This document shows positions 7,752 through 16,959 of a stretch of 64,000 nucleotides of DNA, in pieces. Source of the DNA: Alkalicoccus daliensis (GTDB lineage: Bacteria; Bacillota; Bacilli; Bacillales; Salisediminibacteriaceae); NCBI RefSeq assembly GCF_900103955.1, contig NZ_FNIL01000007.1:1-64000 (forward strand). The letters run 5' to 3'. A program made the position numbers and the translations under genes. Each line of letters opens with the position of its first letter. Within the stretch, counting starts at the first letter, position 1. The notes under the pieces are model-generated. The model searched no databases. It was not told where the DNA came from and was given only the letters and a program-made list of their open reading frames with translations.

Positions 7752-8579
7752 TCAGGAGTCTGTGCGGCTTCTTTCCAGCGCAGTAATATATTCGCTTAAA
7801 GCTGCAGTTAATCGATAAAACGCCTCCGGATCATTTCTTGGGTCACGCAGAGAGCGATGTATTTCAAGCTGCATCGCTGAAATGTGAAGTTCCCGGCTGC
7901 TGAAAGCAGCGATTGTTTCCGGCTTTACTGCGGGAAAAGTATGATCTGTTTCTATTCGATGAATATCAAATTTCGAAAAATATTCTTCTAATACAGATAC
8001 AGCATGCGTATCTATATTTGCACCTTCTCCGGTACCGATATCCACATGAAAATCATGCTCCCTTCCTGCGCCATGCAGGTCGATAATCAGTGCAATAGGG
8101 TAATCGCCGGCCAGAGAACGAAGCTTCTCTTTAAAAGCTGTATCGTCATAGTGTGAAGGATCTTCAGTGTACTGCGAAGCAGCCAGCACGTGAGCTCCCG
8201 TGTAGTGGTGCAGGAGACGGGCAAGTGCAGCGGTGTAAACTTCTGCAGGCTTTGGCTCTTCCTCGCGCATATGATACACCGAATGCGGTGCAGTAATAAG
8301 CACTGGTGTATCACTGCTGCCTTCATAAAATACGAAAGGCTCCTCCGCATCCTCGGCGCCGTAATAATCATTCTCTGAATAAAGAGCTTCATATTTAAAT
8401 ATCTGGTCCTCAAAGGAACTCTCTTCCCAATCTTTCTCTATTGTATTCCCCACTTCCGTATCCTCCTGAATATCTAAACTTTGTTGATGAAAAATGTTAT
8501 CTTCTGTATTATTTCCACACGCAGTGATTATCAGCATAGTGATACTTAAAAAGCAGGGGAGGTGTAATTGTTTTCTCAT
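7752..8579 (-). CDS. N-formylglutamate amidohydrolase-like lipoprotein
   Basis: The 275-aa product has a lipoprotein signal with lipobox 'LIITAC' (Cys21), then an acidic linker. A catalytic-type domain follows that resembles the N-formylglutamate amidohydrolase (FGase) family: 'PVLITAPHSVYHMRE', 'PIALIIDLHGAG', 'HDFHVDIGTG' and 'SAMQLEIHRSLR'. The His/Glu/Asp residues in these blocks match a zinc peptidase-like site. FGase-type enzymes are usually cytoplasmic, so a surface-anchored version is unusual. It is inserted against the direction of the yug-type block. The substrate is unknown. Confidence 0.75.
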   Translation of the reverse strand: MRKQLHLPCFLSITMLIITACGNNTEDNIFHQQSLDIQEDTEVGNTIEKDWEESSFEDQIFKYEALYSENDYYGAEDAEEPFVFYEGSSDTPVLITAPHSVYHMREEEPKPAEVYTAALARLLHHYTGAHVLAASQYTEDPSHYDDTAFKEKLRSLAGDYPIALIIDLHGAGREHDFHVDIGTGEGANIDTHAVSVLEEYFSKFDIHRIETDHTFPAVKPETIAAFSSRELHISAMQLEIHRSLRDPRNDPEAFYRLTAALSEYITALERSRTDS

Positions 8580-8721
8580 TATACCCTCCTTCCAGCACTA
8601 GTTTACTATAGAAAAACAACAGGTGCCAGACATAGAAGAAAGCACTTTCTTTGCATCAGTTGCAGTAGATACGCAATAATGGAAACCGTGAAGAGGAATT
8701 TAATAGAGGAGTGAATACAGC

Positions 8722-9888
8722 ATGGATAATTTTATTTATCAAAATCCGACACGTCTTATTTTTGGCCAGGGCCAGGTACAGGAACAGCTTGTACAGCAGC
8801 TGAAGCCTTTCGGCAGCAAAGTGATGGTCGTTTATGGCGGAGGAAGTATTAAAAAGAATGGTTTGTACGATGAAGTTATTAGTTTATTAAAAGAAAATGA
8901 GTTTGAAATAGAAGAATTAGCCGGAGTGGAACCAAACCCGAAGCTTGAAACAGTGCGCAAGGGGATTGAGAAAGCAAAGGACAAGCAAGTGGACGTTCTC
9001 CTCGCCGTAGGCGGAGGAAGCGTAATTGACGCAACGAAAGCAATGGCGGCAGGTGCTAAATATGATGGAGATGTATGGGATCTTGTAACGAAGAAAGAAA
9101 CTCCGAAGGATGCACTTCCTTTCGGAACGATTCTTACGCTTGCAGCAACAGGCTCTGAAATGAATGCAGGCTCTGTCATTACGAACTGGGAAACCAATGA
9201 GAAATACGGATGGGGCAGCCCGCTGGTATTCCCGAAATTCTCCATTCTCGATCCGTTGAATACAATTTCTGTGCCGAAAGACCATACGGTGTACGGCATT
9301 GTAGATATGATGACGCACGTGCTTGAGCAGTATTTTCATCAGCAGAAAAACACACCGCTGCAGGAGCGCATGTGTGAAGCAGTGCTGCGTACAGTAATTG
9401 ATGAAGCACCAAGGCTTGTTAACAACCTGGAGGATGTGGAAAAACGGGAAACAATTCTTTATTCCGGCACGATTGCTTTAAACGGTACGCTGCAGATGGG
9501 AACAAAAGGAGACTGGGCTTCTCATAATATTGAGCATGCAGTTTCTGCTGTGTATGATATTCCGCATGCAGGCGGACTGGCAATCATTTTCCCGGAATGG
9601 ATGCGCCATCACCGCAAAATGGGCCAGGAAAAACTCGTGAAGCTTGCAACCCGTGTCTGGGGAGTGGTTCCGGCTGGTAAGTCTGACGAAGAAATTGCAG
9701 AAGAAGGCATCCAGAAGCTTGAGCAGTTCTGGCAGTCTCTCGGCGCGCCGTCAAAGCTGGCTGATTATGATATTGATGATTCCCAGATTGAAGTAATGGC
9801 GGATAAAGCGATGATTAATGGCTCATTTGGCAACTTCAATAAGCTGAACAAAAAAGATGTCGTGGAGATTCTGGAAGCTTCCCTATAG
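8722..9888 (+). CDS. Iron-containing alcohol dehydrogenase, butanol dehydrogenase type (YugJ/YugK)
   Basis: The 388-aa protein is a group III Fe-dependent alcohol dehydrogenase. Visible blocks: NAD(P)-binding '[16 protein letters not shown]', '[17 protein letters not shown]', and metal-ligand regions '[12 protein letters not shown]' and '[17 protein letters not shown]' with conserved Asp and three His residues. B. subtilis has two such genes, yugJ and yugK, between yugI and pgi; here one copy occupies that place. It probably reduces aldehydes to alcohols with NAD(P)H. The ribosome binding site is AGAGGAGTG before ATG 8722. Confidence 0.93.
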   Translation: MDNFIYQNPTRLIFGQGQVQEQLVQQLKPFGSKVMVVYGGGSIKKNGLYDEVISLLKENEFEIEELAGVEPNPKLETVRKGIEKAKDKQVDVLLAVGGGSVIDATKAMAAGAKYDGDVWDLVTKKETPKDALPFGTILTLAATGSEMNAGSVITNWETNEKYGWGSPLVFPKFSILDPLNTISVPKDHTVYGIVDMMTHVLEQYFHQQKNTPLQERMCEAVLRTVIDEAPRLVNNLEDVEKRETILYSGTIALNGTLQMGTKGDWASHNIEHAVSAVYDIPHAGGLAIIFPEWMRHHRKMGQEKLVKLATRVWGVVPAGKSDEEIAEEGIQKLEQFWQSLGAPSKLADYDIDDSQIEVMADKAMINGSFGNFNKLNKKDVVEILEASL

Positions 9889-9925
9889 CAATATCCTGAA
9901 GCAAGAGAAGAAATAAACAGTTAAC

Positions 9926-9955
9926 CGCCCCCTTGGATGTATTATTGCCAGGGGG
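9926..9955 (+). terminator. Weak hairpin after the alcohol dehydrogenase gene
   Basis: CCCCCTTGG pairs with CCAGGGGG around an 11-nt loop with one bulged T. It is followed only by a loose T-rich stretch, so termination may be partial. The remaining gap up to 10121 holds the pgi upstream region. Confidence 0.45.
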
Positions 9956-10121
9956 ATAGTTTGTATATCGTGTTTTTTGTTAAACATAGGGTATTTAGAG
10001 AAAAGTAATAATTAATTTTAAATTGTCAGCGTTTACATCCGGACATGGACTTGCATGTTGCGCCCTGTTTTTATAAAGTGAAAGGTGGAGTACCTAGATT
10101 TCAAAACGGAGGAGAATTATT

Positions 10122-11480
10122 ATGGCCAAAACGATTACGTTCGACTATTCAAAAGCAGCATCGTTCTTAGCTCCGCATGAAGTAGATTATATGCAGCCTG
10201 GAGTAAAAGCAGCACATGAAGCACTGCATGAAGGAACAGGTGCAGGAAATGACTTTTTAGGATGGATTGACTTACCGGTTAATTATGACAAAGATGAATT
10301 TGCACGCATTCAGAAATCAGCTCAAAAAATTCAGTCAGATTCAGATGTTCTGCTTGTGATTGGTATCGGCGGGTCCTACCTCGGTGCTCGTGCCGCCATT
10401 GATGCTTTAACGCACTCTTTTTATAATGAGCTTGATGGAGGGAAAAGAAAAACACCACAGATTTTTTACGTAGGTAATAACATCAGTTCTACGTACGTGA
10501 AGCATCTGCTTGAAGTAATTGATGGGAAAGATGTTTCTATTAATGTTATCTCCAAGTCGGGTACTACTACAGAACCTGCAATCGCTTTTCGTATTTTCCG
10601 GGATTATGTGGAAAAGAAATACGGAGTGGAAGAAGCGCGCAAGCGTATTTACGCGACTACTGATAAAGCAAGAGGTGCGCTGAAGCAGCTTGCGTCAGAC
10701 GAAGGGTATGAGTCATTTATTATCCCGGATGATGTAGGAGGCCGTTTTTCAATTTTAACAGCAGTAGGTCTGCTGCCTATCGCAGCAGCTGGACTGAATA
10801 TTGAACAGATGATGCAGGGAGCAGCAGATGCCCGCGAAGCTTACAGCAGTCCGGATTTAAAGAAGAATGAAGCTTATCAGTATGCTGCTGTAAGAAACGC
10901 GCTTTACAATAAAGGAAACCTGATAGAATTAATGGTCAACTATGAGCCATCACTTCACTATGTTAGTGAATGGTGGAAGCAGCTGTATGGTGAAAGTGAA
11001 GGAAAAGATGGAAAAGGACTCTTCCCCGCAGCGGCTGATTTCTCTACAGATCTTCATTCGCTCGGCCAGTATGTACAGGACGGCCGGCGCAGCATGTTTG
11101 AAACAGTGCTGCATGTGAACAAGGCGACCGAAGAAATTACGCTGGAAAAGGGAGAAAGCGACCTTGACGGCCTGAATTATCTTGCAGGAGAAACGATGAG
11201 TTTCGTGAATGATAAAGCCTACGAGGGTACGATGCTTGCCCACATGGATGGGGGAGTACCAAACCTTGTGGTGGAAATTCCAGAGTTGAATGAATATCAC
11301 TTCGGCTATATGATTTATTTCTTTGAAAAAGCATGTGCGATCAGCGGCTATCTTTTAGGAGTAAATCCATTCGACCAGCCGGGGGTGGAAGCATACAAGA
11401 AAAATATGTTTGCGCTTCTCGGAAAGCCGGGATTCGAAGAAGAAAAGAAAGAACTGGAACAGCGGTTAAAAGATATGTAA
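10122..11480 (+). CDS. pgi: Glucose-6-phosphate isomerase
   Basis: This 452-aa protein matches Firmicutes phosphoglucose isomerase in length (B. subtilis about 450). It has the family signatures '[20 protein letters not shown]', '[16 protein letters not shown]', '[17 protein letters not shown]' and, in the C-terminal part, '[18 protein letters not shown]'. It interconverts glucose-6-phosphate and fructose-6-phosphate in the cytoplasm. Placement after the yugI-ADH genes matches B. subtilis. The start ATG follows GGAGGAG with ideal spacing, and a strong terminator follows the stop. Confidence 0.98.
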   Translation: MAKTITFDYSKAASFLAPHEVDYMQPGVKAAHEALHEGTGAGNDFLGWIDLPVNYDKDEFARIQKSAQKIQSDSDVLLVIGIGGSYLGARAAIDALTHSFYNELDGGKRKTPQIFYVGNNISSTYVKHLLEVIDGKDVSINVISKSGTTTEPAIAFRIFRDYVEKKYGVEEARKRIYATTDKARGALKQLASDEGYESFIIPDDVGGRFSILTAVGLLPIAAAGLNIEQMMQGAADAREAYSSPDLKKNEAYQYAAVRNALYNKGNLIELMVNYEPSLHYVSEWWKQLYGESEGKDGKGLFPAAADFSTDLHSLGQYVQDGRRSMFETVLHVNKATEEITLEKGESDLDGLNYLAGETMSFVNDKAYEGTMLAHMDGGVPNLVVEIPELNEYHFGYMIYFFEKACAISGYLLGVNPFDQPGVEAYKKNMFALLGKPGFEEEKKELEQRLKDM

Positions 11481-11483
11481 AGG

Positions 11484-11523
11484 AAAAGAGGCAGCTCCCA
11501 AATTATCGGGGCTGCCTCTTTTT
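11484..11523. terminator. Bidirectional terminator after pgi
   Basis: GAGGCAGC-T-CCC pairs with GGG-GCTGCCTC (one bulged T) around an 8-nt loop. It is preceded by AAAA and followed by TTTTT. It separates pgi from the convergent small gene. Confidence 0.92.
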
Positions 11524-11704
11524 ACTTTTCTGGAGCCGTTTTATCTTCATTTTGTGCTTTTCTTAATAAATAAATCTCCTGCTCCATGCGTTCCAGCTGT
11601 TTTGTACGGCGGATCTGGCTGCGGATAAAAAGAATTACGCCTGTAAAGATACCGATCATGATTGCAAAGGCAAACAGTTGATAAAATGCATTAATCCATT
11701 CCAT
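11522..11704 (-). CDS. Small single-span membrane protein
   Basis: This 60-aa protein has one membrane segment (about residues 7-27, 'LFAFAIMIGIFTGVILFI') and a basic, then heptad-like cytoplasmic helix ('QIRRTKQLERMEQEIYLL'). The start was set at 11704 because AGGAGG lies 8 nt upstream; a longer frame to 11731 would place that site inside the gene. It is convergent with pgi. Function unknown. Confidence 0.75.
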   Translation of the reverse strand: MEWINAFYQLFAFAIMIGIFTGVILFIRSQIRRTKQLERMEQEIYLLRKAQNEDKTAPEK

Positions 11705-12106
11705 GGTAAGTTCCTCCTGGTTCATTTTCAAATAGCGATGTTGAGTAAAATATAATTTCTTTATTGTCCTGAGAAATACAAGTTATGTAAATAATTATAC
11801 CTTATCAGGGAATTAATACCAATAACCCATAATCTTCTCTGCACGAATTTACTTTATTTTACCTCGGGGTTCATCCAGCAAGGATTACTTGCGTCTTACA
11901 GAAGGAATTGCTGTACCATAGGCGTTGGAAGCAATTCACAGTAAAAGTAGGATCTCATAAGAAGTATCCGTCTGCAAAGAAAAAAACTCACTGCGTTCAA
12001 AATAATAATCTAAAATTATTTGATAATATTTATTCAAAGTATTAAGGTAAAATAAGTAAAAAATCCTCGAATGACGGAATAAGCTACATTGTCCATAAAA
12101 GAGTGT

Positions 12107-12204
12107 TACAATGGACCGAGTGAATAAATAATAAATGACCTCAGACCCCGCAGTTTAGTTTATCGTTTCGTATGAAACATCTTAACTAAGCTGCGGGTTT
12201 TTTT
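12107..12204 (+). promoter_or_regulatory. Leader with extended -10 promoter and strong terminator hairpin upstream of the dgcN-like gene
   Basis: TGTTACAAT (12104-12112) reads as an extended -10. About 35 nt later CCCGCAGTTTAGTT (12147-12160) pairs with AACTAAGCTGCGGG (12184-12197), with an inner GTTTC/GAAAC stem, and seven T follow. The hairpin is 65 nt before the start codon of the next gene, so it is either a transcriptional attenuator or the end of a short RNA of about 85 nt. No known riboswitch consensus or T-box was recognised. The rest of the gap 11705-12268 shows nothing else. Confidence 0.6.
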
Positions 12205-12268
12205 ATGTGGACTTATGGAAAATTATTCAAATAAATTATCCAGAAACATATTGAAGGAGTGGAATAGA

Positions 12269-13360
12269 ATGATTAAAAAAACGGCATTAATATACTGCGA
12301 AGGTAACTTTGGGACAATGGACGGCAAGACAGCAAATGGGTTAATTAGAAGTTCAGGTAATTATATTATTTCAGGCGTGATAGACAGTTCTAAAGCAGGC
12401 AGGGATACAGGGGAAGTTCTTGAAGGGAAAACAAACGGCATTCCATTCTTTGAAAGTATAGAAGAAGCTTTAACGGTCCTTCCAGCTGTACCAGATCAAT
12501 TTATTTATGGCATGGCTCCTTCTGCAGGATTATTAAAAGAACATGAAAGAAACATTGTGTTAAAAGCAATGGAGCGTGGAATGAATATTGTGAATCCGCT
12601 GCATGAATTTTTTACAGAAGACGAAGTGTTTATACAGCAGTCCCAAAAATTCAGTATTGAGATTCAGGATATCAGGAAGCCGCCGGCTAAAAAAGATATG
12701 CATTTATTTTCCGGGAGAAGCCTGGATATCAACACACCCATTGTTGCAGTGCTTGGCACAGACAGCGCAGTAGGCAAACGGACAACTTCTGTGCTTCTGG
12801 AGGAAGCCTTAGAGAAAGAAGGGTTAACCGTAGCTTTCATTGCTACGGGACAGACCGGTCTTATTCAAGGGAAAAAGTATGGAGTTGCTATTGATGCGAT
12901 TCCTTCGCAGTTTATGACGGGAGAAATAGAAAACCAGATTTTAAAGGCATATGAAGAACTGAATCCAGATATTATGATTGTAGAAGGACAGGGTGCGCTG
13001 AGTCATCCGGCGTACATCAGTTCCTGTGCGATCATCCGCGGTTCCCGTCCTGGTTCTGTAATTATGCAGCATCCGCCGAAGAGAGAAAATCTTGGCGACT
13101 TTCCTTACATGCCTATGCCGACCCTTGAAAGTGAAATTGCACTGATTGAAAGTTTTTCTTCAGCAAAGGTAACAGCTATTTCTATTAATCATGAAAATAT
13201 GACCAATATGGAAATTCGCAATACGATTACTGATTACGAAACGAAATTCGGCCTGCCTGCGACAGATGTGCTTACGTTCAGCTGTGATAAACTTGTAGCA
13301 TCTATTTTCAAGACTTACCCGCTGTTAGAGGAAAAGCGATCAACAGTTTTAAGTAATTGA
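12269..13360 (+). CDS. DUF1611 protein, D-glutamate N-acetyltransferase-like (DgcN)
   Basis: The 363-aa protein belongs to the DUF1611 family: an N-terminal Rossmann-like domain ('GMAPSAGLL', 'NPLHEFF') and a C-terminal P-loop domain with 'VAVLGTDSAVGKRTTSVLLEEAL' (Walker-A-like GTDSAVGKRT) and 'DIMIVEGQGALSHPAY'. A characterised marine member, DgcN, acetylates D-glutamate in D-amino-acid catabolism. The start was set at 12269 because GAAGGAGTGG lies just upstream; a longer frame from 12215 has no such site. The stop overlaps the TTG start of the racemase-like gene. A role in D-amino-acid use is inferred from the family and partner. Confidence 0.8.
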   Translation: MIKKTALIYCEGNFGTMDGKTANGLIRSSGNYIISGVIDSSKAGRDTGEVLEGKTNGIPFFESIEEALTVLPAVPDQFIYGMAPSAGLLKEHERNIVLKAMERGMNIVNPLHEFFTEDEVFIQQSQKFSIEIQDIRKPPAKKDMHLFSGRSLDINTPIVAVLGTDSAVGKRTTSVLLEEALEKEGLTVAFIATGQTGLIQGKKYGVAIDAIPSQFMTGEIENQILKAYEELNPDIMIVEGQGALSHPAYISSCAIIRGSRPGSVIMQHPPKRENLGDFPYMPMPTLESEIALIESFSSAKVTAISINHENMTNMEIRNTITDYETKFGLPATDVLTFSCDKLVASIFKTYPLLEEKRSTVLSN

Positions 13361-14460
13361 TCCGTCCGACACCCAGAATAGAAGTAGATCTTTCAAAAGT
13401 AGCTTATAATGCGAAAAGAATTATAGAACTTTACAGGTCGAAGGGTATTGAAATCATGGGGGTCACCAAAGGAGTGGGTGGTTGTGCTGAAATAGCACAT
13501 CTGCTGTGTGAACAGGGTATTGAAATGCTTGCTGATACAAAGCTGCAGAATTTGAAGAAAATGAAACAAGTAGGAGTAAAAGCAGCATTTGTTTTGCTGA
13601 GAACTCCGTCATTAAGCGAAGCGGCAGCAGTAGTAAGAGTCGCTGATATCAGTATGAACACAGAACTGAAAGTGATGGAAGCTCTTTCTGCAGCTGCTGT
13701 AGAACAAAAGTTAGTCCACAAAGTGATTCTTATGGTAGAGATGGGGGATCTGCGGGAAGGGCTTATGCCTGCAGATCTGGAAGAAACGATTCGTGCAGGT
13801 ATCCTTCTTGAAGGAATTAAAATAACAGGGATCGGAGCAAACTTTGCCTGCTTTGGGGGAATTAGACCCAATCAAGAAAAAATGATCGAGCTCTCTATGC
13901 TTGCTGAAAGAATGGAGGCAAAGTTTTCCCTCTCTTTTTCTTGTATTACCGGGGGGAATTCCGGTAACTATCACTGGTTTACAGCCGCCGATGATACTGC
14001 GAAGATTAATAACCTGCGGATTGGAGAATCTATTTACCTCGGGTGTGAAACCCTGGACAGGGAGGAGATTCCCGGACTTTATACAGATGCTTTTACTTTA
14101 TATGCAGAAGTGATAGAAGTGAAGACAAAACCATCAAAGCCTTATGGTGATGCGGGGCAGGATGTCGCTGGGAATTATCCTCAGTTTGAGGACGAGGGCT
14201 TGATGAGAAGAGCTATCGTCGCTGTGGGATCACAGGATGCCGCCGCAGCGGGACTGAAACCGAAAATCGATGCAGACATTCTCGGTTCCAGCAGTGATCA
14301 TTTAATTCTAAATGCTAAAAGCACCGGTCTTACAGTTGGGGAGGAGGTTGCGTTTCAACTCAATTACAGCGCACTGCTCTCTTTAATGACCTCTTCCTAT
14401 ATCTCAAAAACTTATATTGGCAGCGAGAATTTCTCTGATGAACAGTATTCTGCAGGATAG
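13357..14460 (+). CDS. Alanine/ornithine racemase family PLP protein
   Basis: The 367-aa product is a fold-type III (Alr-like) PLP enzyme. The N-terminal barrel has the PLP Lys in 'GIEIMGVTKGVGG' (about residue 38), with 'RIGESIYLG' and a C-terminal beta domain ending '...SYISKTYIG'. It is most like the ornithine/alanine racemase (Orr/YhfX-like) group, not canonical Alr. Translation probably starts at TTG 13357, which overlaps the TGA of the preceding gene, so expression depends on re-initiation. With the DgcN-like partner it suggests interconversion of a D- and L-amino acid. The substrate is unknown. Confidence 0.8.
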   Translation: MIRPTPRIEVDLSKVAYNAKRIIELYRSKGIEIMGVTKGVGGCAEIAHLLCEQGIEMLADTKLQNLKKMKQVGVKAAFVLLRTPSLSEAAAVVRVADISMNTELKVMEALSAAAVEQKLVHKVILMVEMGDLREGLMPADLEETIRAGILLEGIKITGIGANFACFGGIRPNQEKMIELSMLAERMEAKFSLSFSCITGGNSGNYHWFTAADDTAKINNLRIGESIYLGCETLDREEIPGLYTDAFTLYAEVIEVKTKPSKPYGDAGQDVAGNYPQFEDEGLMRRAIVAVGSQDAAAAGLKPKIDADILGSSSDHLILNAKSTGLTVGEEVAFQLNYSALLSLMTSSYISKTYIGSENFSDEQYSAG

Positions 14461-14489
14461 GAGCTTCCTATTCGAGAAGCTGTTTTTTT
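14461..14489 (+). terminator. Terminator after the racemase-like gene
   Basis: A short stem AGCTTC/GAAGCT with an 8-nt loop is followed by G and seven T. It overlaps the 3' end of the convergent uvsE gene. Confidence 0.7.
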
Positions 14490-15373
14490 GTGTCTGCACT
14501 CATATGTTCCAATATCCTCAGTACTGATTTTTCTTTCTGTTTCGCTTCGAACATAATATCGACTTCGCTGGTACCGAGAAGTTCTATAAATTCATCAAAC
14601 TCGCTTTCGAAAATAAAATCATGATGTGATCTGTCAGTTCTGGAAGTGGCACCAGAGCTGATATGCACTTTTGGCCGCCCTTTTTCTTTCCATGAATGAA
14701 AAACTTCCTGGAGCGCTGTTTTTAAGTGAATATCATCAGAATAAGGATTGCAGCGATGGTGGTGGATATCAAAGCATACAGGGACCTTTGTTTCCCGGGA
14801 AATATCGATCACATCAAGCAGATGAAATGTTTTATCATCATTTTCCAGTATTAATTTTGATTTGATATCCTCAGAAAGCAGATGGTAGGAATCCACGAAA
14901 CTTTTTTTCGCCTGTTCTTTATCACCGTAAGCTCCGCCGACATGAAGTACAATATCACTGCCGCCGGTAAGGTTCATTACCTGATTATGATATTCAAGAT
15001 CCTTCACAGCATTCGTTACCACTTGTTCCTTAGGTGAATTTAATACAGAGTACTGGCCGGGATGCATAGAAAGTCGGAGAGAATGCTGTTTCGTGAGTTC
15101 CTGAATCTGTGCTGTTAAATAAAGTACATCTTCATCTTCCGCCCAGTTCCAAGTCATGATTTCATGAGTGGCGAATGGAACGAGCTCACTGCTCAGGCGG
15201 AAAAAATAGATTTGATGTTCAATATTCCAGCGAATTGCTTTTAATACTTCTTCGAAATTGTGAAGTGTTAATTCCTTCACTTTCTCCATGCCCTGTTCTT
15301 CTGCCGTTTTAAGCCGGCAGGTACGGTATTTTGTAGGTACTGTTAAATTGATGCAGGCGTATCCTAATTTCAT
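14468..15373 (-). CDS. uvsE: UV DNA damage endonuclease UvsE
   Basis: The 301-aa protein is a UVDE-family TIM-barrel endonuclease. It starts with 'KLGYACINLTVPTKYRTCRL' and has metal-site blocks 'RLSMHPGQYSVLNSP', 'DIVLHVGGAYGDK', 'LILENDDKTF', 'VPVCFDIHHHRC', 'KVHISSGA' and 'DIMFEAKQKE', which supply the conserved His, Glu and Asp ligands. It nicks DNA 5' of UV photoproducts in the cytoplasm. The start at 15373 was preferred because AAGGA lies 8 nt upstream; two in-frame ATG codons follow too closely on that site. The gene is transcribed alone, convergent with the DgcN-like operon. Confidence 0.94.
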   Translation of the reverse strand: MKLGYACINLTVPTKYRTCRLKTAEEQGMEKVKELTLHNFEEVLKAIRWNIEHQIYFFRLSSELVPFATHEIMTWNWAEDEDVLYLTAQIQELTKQHSLRLSMHPGQYSVLNSPKEQVVTNAVKDLEYHNQVMNLTGGSDIVLHVGGAYGDKEQAKKSFVDSYHLLSEDIKSKLILENDDKTFHLLDVIDISRETKVPVCFDIHHHRCNPYSDDIHLKTALQEVFHSWKEKGRPKVHISSGATSRTDRSHHDFIFESEFDEFIELLGTSEVDIMFEAKQKEKSVLRILEHMSADTKKQLLE

Positions 15374-15496
15374 AATCATCATCCTTACTCGTCATAATCG
15401 TATCCATAAACTTTTACCTCTTTTCTCATCACTTAAACAACACTTGCCAGCAGCACCCGTATATTTCAAAACAGCCATTGGAACAGCAGACATAAA

Positions 15497-15528
15497 GAAA
15501 CCGGACCTCTTTTGCGGGGTCCGGTTTC
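15497..15528 (-). terminator. Terminator-like hairpin downstream of the OFA transporter gene
   Basis: GAAACCGGACC pairs perfectly with GGTCCGGTTTC (11 bp) around a 10-nt loop. On the minus strand it is followed by TTTATG, a weak T-tract. It lies 90 nt beyond the transporter stop, in a gap that otherwise shows no gene. Confidence 0.6.
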
Positions 15529-15618
15529 AGGGAGAGAAAAAATAAAAGGTGAACTGTTTCATCTTTAACGGTCAGCATCCGCAAAGCTTAAAACAGGGGA
15601 CACCTGTATTCAATTAAT

Positions 15619-16887
15619 TTAAGCTGTCTGCTGTTCCCGTTGATGATCTTTTTGTTTCTGTTGTACTTTTTTTATGTCGAGCTGAAGGAAAACAGCGATG
15701 ATAAGTGCAAGAAAGATCAATGCTGTAAATACATAAAATACAGGAATATAGCTCTGTGTAATTTCTCTGATCTGTGAAACCATCAGCGGTCCGAGTATGC
15801 CCCCGAGGGACCAGGTAGTAAGCAGGAAGCCGTGAATTGCACCAAGCTGCTTTGTACCGAAAAGGTCACCGATGTAAGCCGGGAGATTGGAGAATCCGCC
15901 TCCGTAACAGCTAACTACTACAAATATTAATGTTTGGAATAAGAGAATGTTTGTAATATTAGGCAGTGTAATAAAAGCAATCAGCTGCAGTATGAAAAAC
16001 GTTACGAATATGGCAGGGCGCCCGATGTAATCAGAAAGAGCTGCCCATGCGAGCCTGCCGCCGCCATTGAATATTCCCATGATTCCGACCATTGCCGCAG
16101 CACCTGCTGCAGATAAACCGACAACTTCCTGAGCCATAGGAGAGGCAACGGAGATCATCATAATACCAGCAGTAACGTTGATGAGCATAATCGACCAGAG
16201 CATCCAGAAGTGCTTTGTTTTTACCGCTTCTTTTGCAGTAAGCTGCATTAAATCTTTTTTAACTTTCTTCTTACCTGAATCAACGTCTTTCTGCATTCCC
16301 TCCGGCATATATCCTTCCGGCGGCGGGGCAATATAGGAAGCCCCTAAAATCATAAAGAGAAAATAGGCAAGACCTAAAGAATAGAATGTCCATGTAAGAC
16401 CAACGGTTTCAATCAGACTGGCGGCTACGGGAGCGGTTATTAACGCCCCGGCTCCAAACCCGAGCACTGCCATACCGGTCGCAAGTCCGCGTCTGTCCGG
16501 AAACCATTTTACGAGTGTGGAAACCGGGGCGATATAGCCGAGCCCCATTCCAAGTCCACTTAAAAACCCGTAAGTGAAAATGAAAAGTACAAGTGAATCC
16601 AAAGCGATTGCGGCGCCGGCACCCGCCTGTCCGGCACTGAAGAGAATCGCTGCAAGTATGGCTGATTTTCTGGGACCATTTCTTTCAACAAAGGTGCCGA
16701 AGAATGCAGCTGCAATTCCTGCCAACGCCATCATAATGGTGAAGGAAAAAGTAATTCCTGTCGCAGACCAGCCCATCGTGTCCCGAATCGGATTGGTGTA
16801 TACGCTGTACGCATAGGCTGCACCAATGGAAAGATGAATCGCAATAGCGGAAAGAGCAATGAGCCATCGGTTTTTATTGGTTTTCAT
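15619..16887 (-). CDS. OFA family MFS transporter (monocarboxylate/oxalate-formate type)
   Basis: The 422-aa protein has twelve hydrophobic spans and the OFA signature at the N-terminus ('SIGAAYAYSVYTNPIRDTMGW'), MFS loop 'DRRGLATGMAVLGFGAGAL', and the second-half motif 'GRLAWAALSDYIGR'. It lies 72 nt downstream of acsA on the same strand with its own ribosome binding site (GGGAGGAAC), so co-transcription is likely. The context argues for uptake or exchange of acetate, lactate, pyruvate or a similar monocarboxylate. Family members transport different acids, so the substrate is open. Confidence 0.9.
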   Translation of the reverse strand: MKTNKNRWLIALSAIAIHLSIGAAYAYSVYTNPIRDTMGWSATGITFSFTIMMALAGIAAAFFGTFVERNGPRKSAILAAILFSAGQAGAGAAIALDSLVLFIFTYGFLSGLGMGLGYIAPVSTLVKWFPDRRGLATGMAVLGFGAGALITAPVAASLIETVGLTWTFYSLGLAYFLFMILGASYIAPPPEGYMPEGMQKDVDSGKKKVKKDLMQLTAKEAVKTKHFWMLWSIMLINVTAGIMMISVASPMAQEVVGLSAAGAAAMVGIMGIFNGGGRLAWAALSDYIGRPAIFVTFFILQLIAFITLPNITNILLFQTLIFVVVSCYGGGFSNLPAYIGDLFGTKQLGAIHGFLLTTWSLGGILGPLMVSQIREITQSYIPVFYVFTALIFLALIIAVFLQLDIKKVQQKQKDHQREQQTA

Positions 16888-16959
16888 GAAAGTTCCTCCC
16901 TGATTTTTATTGAAAGTTACTGCTCCAAGCTGTAATCAAATCTTTGGGGAACTGCTGCA

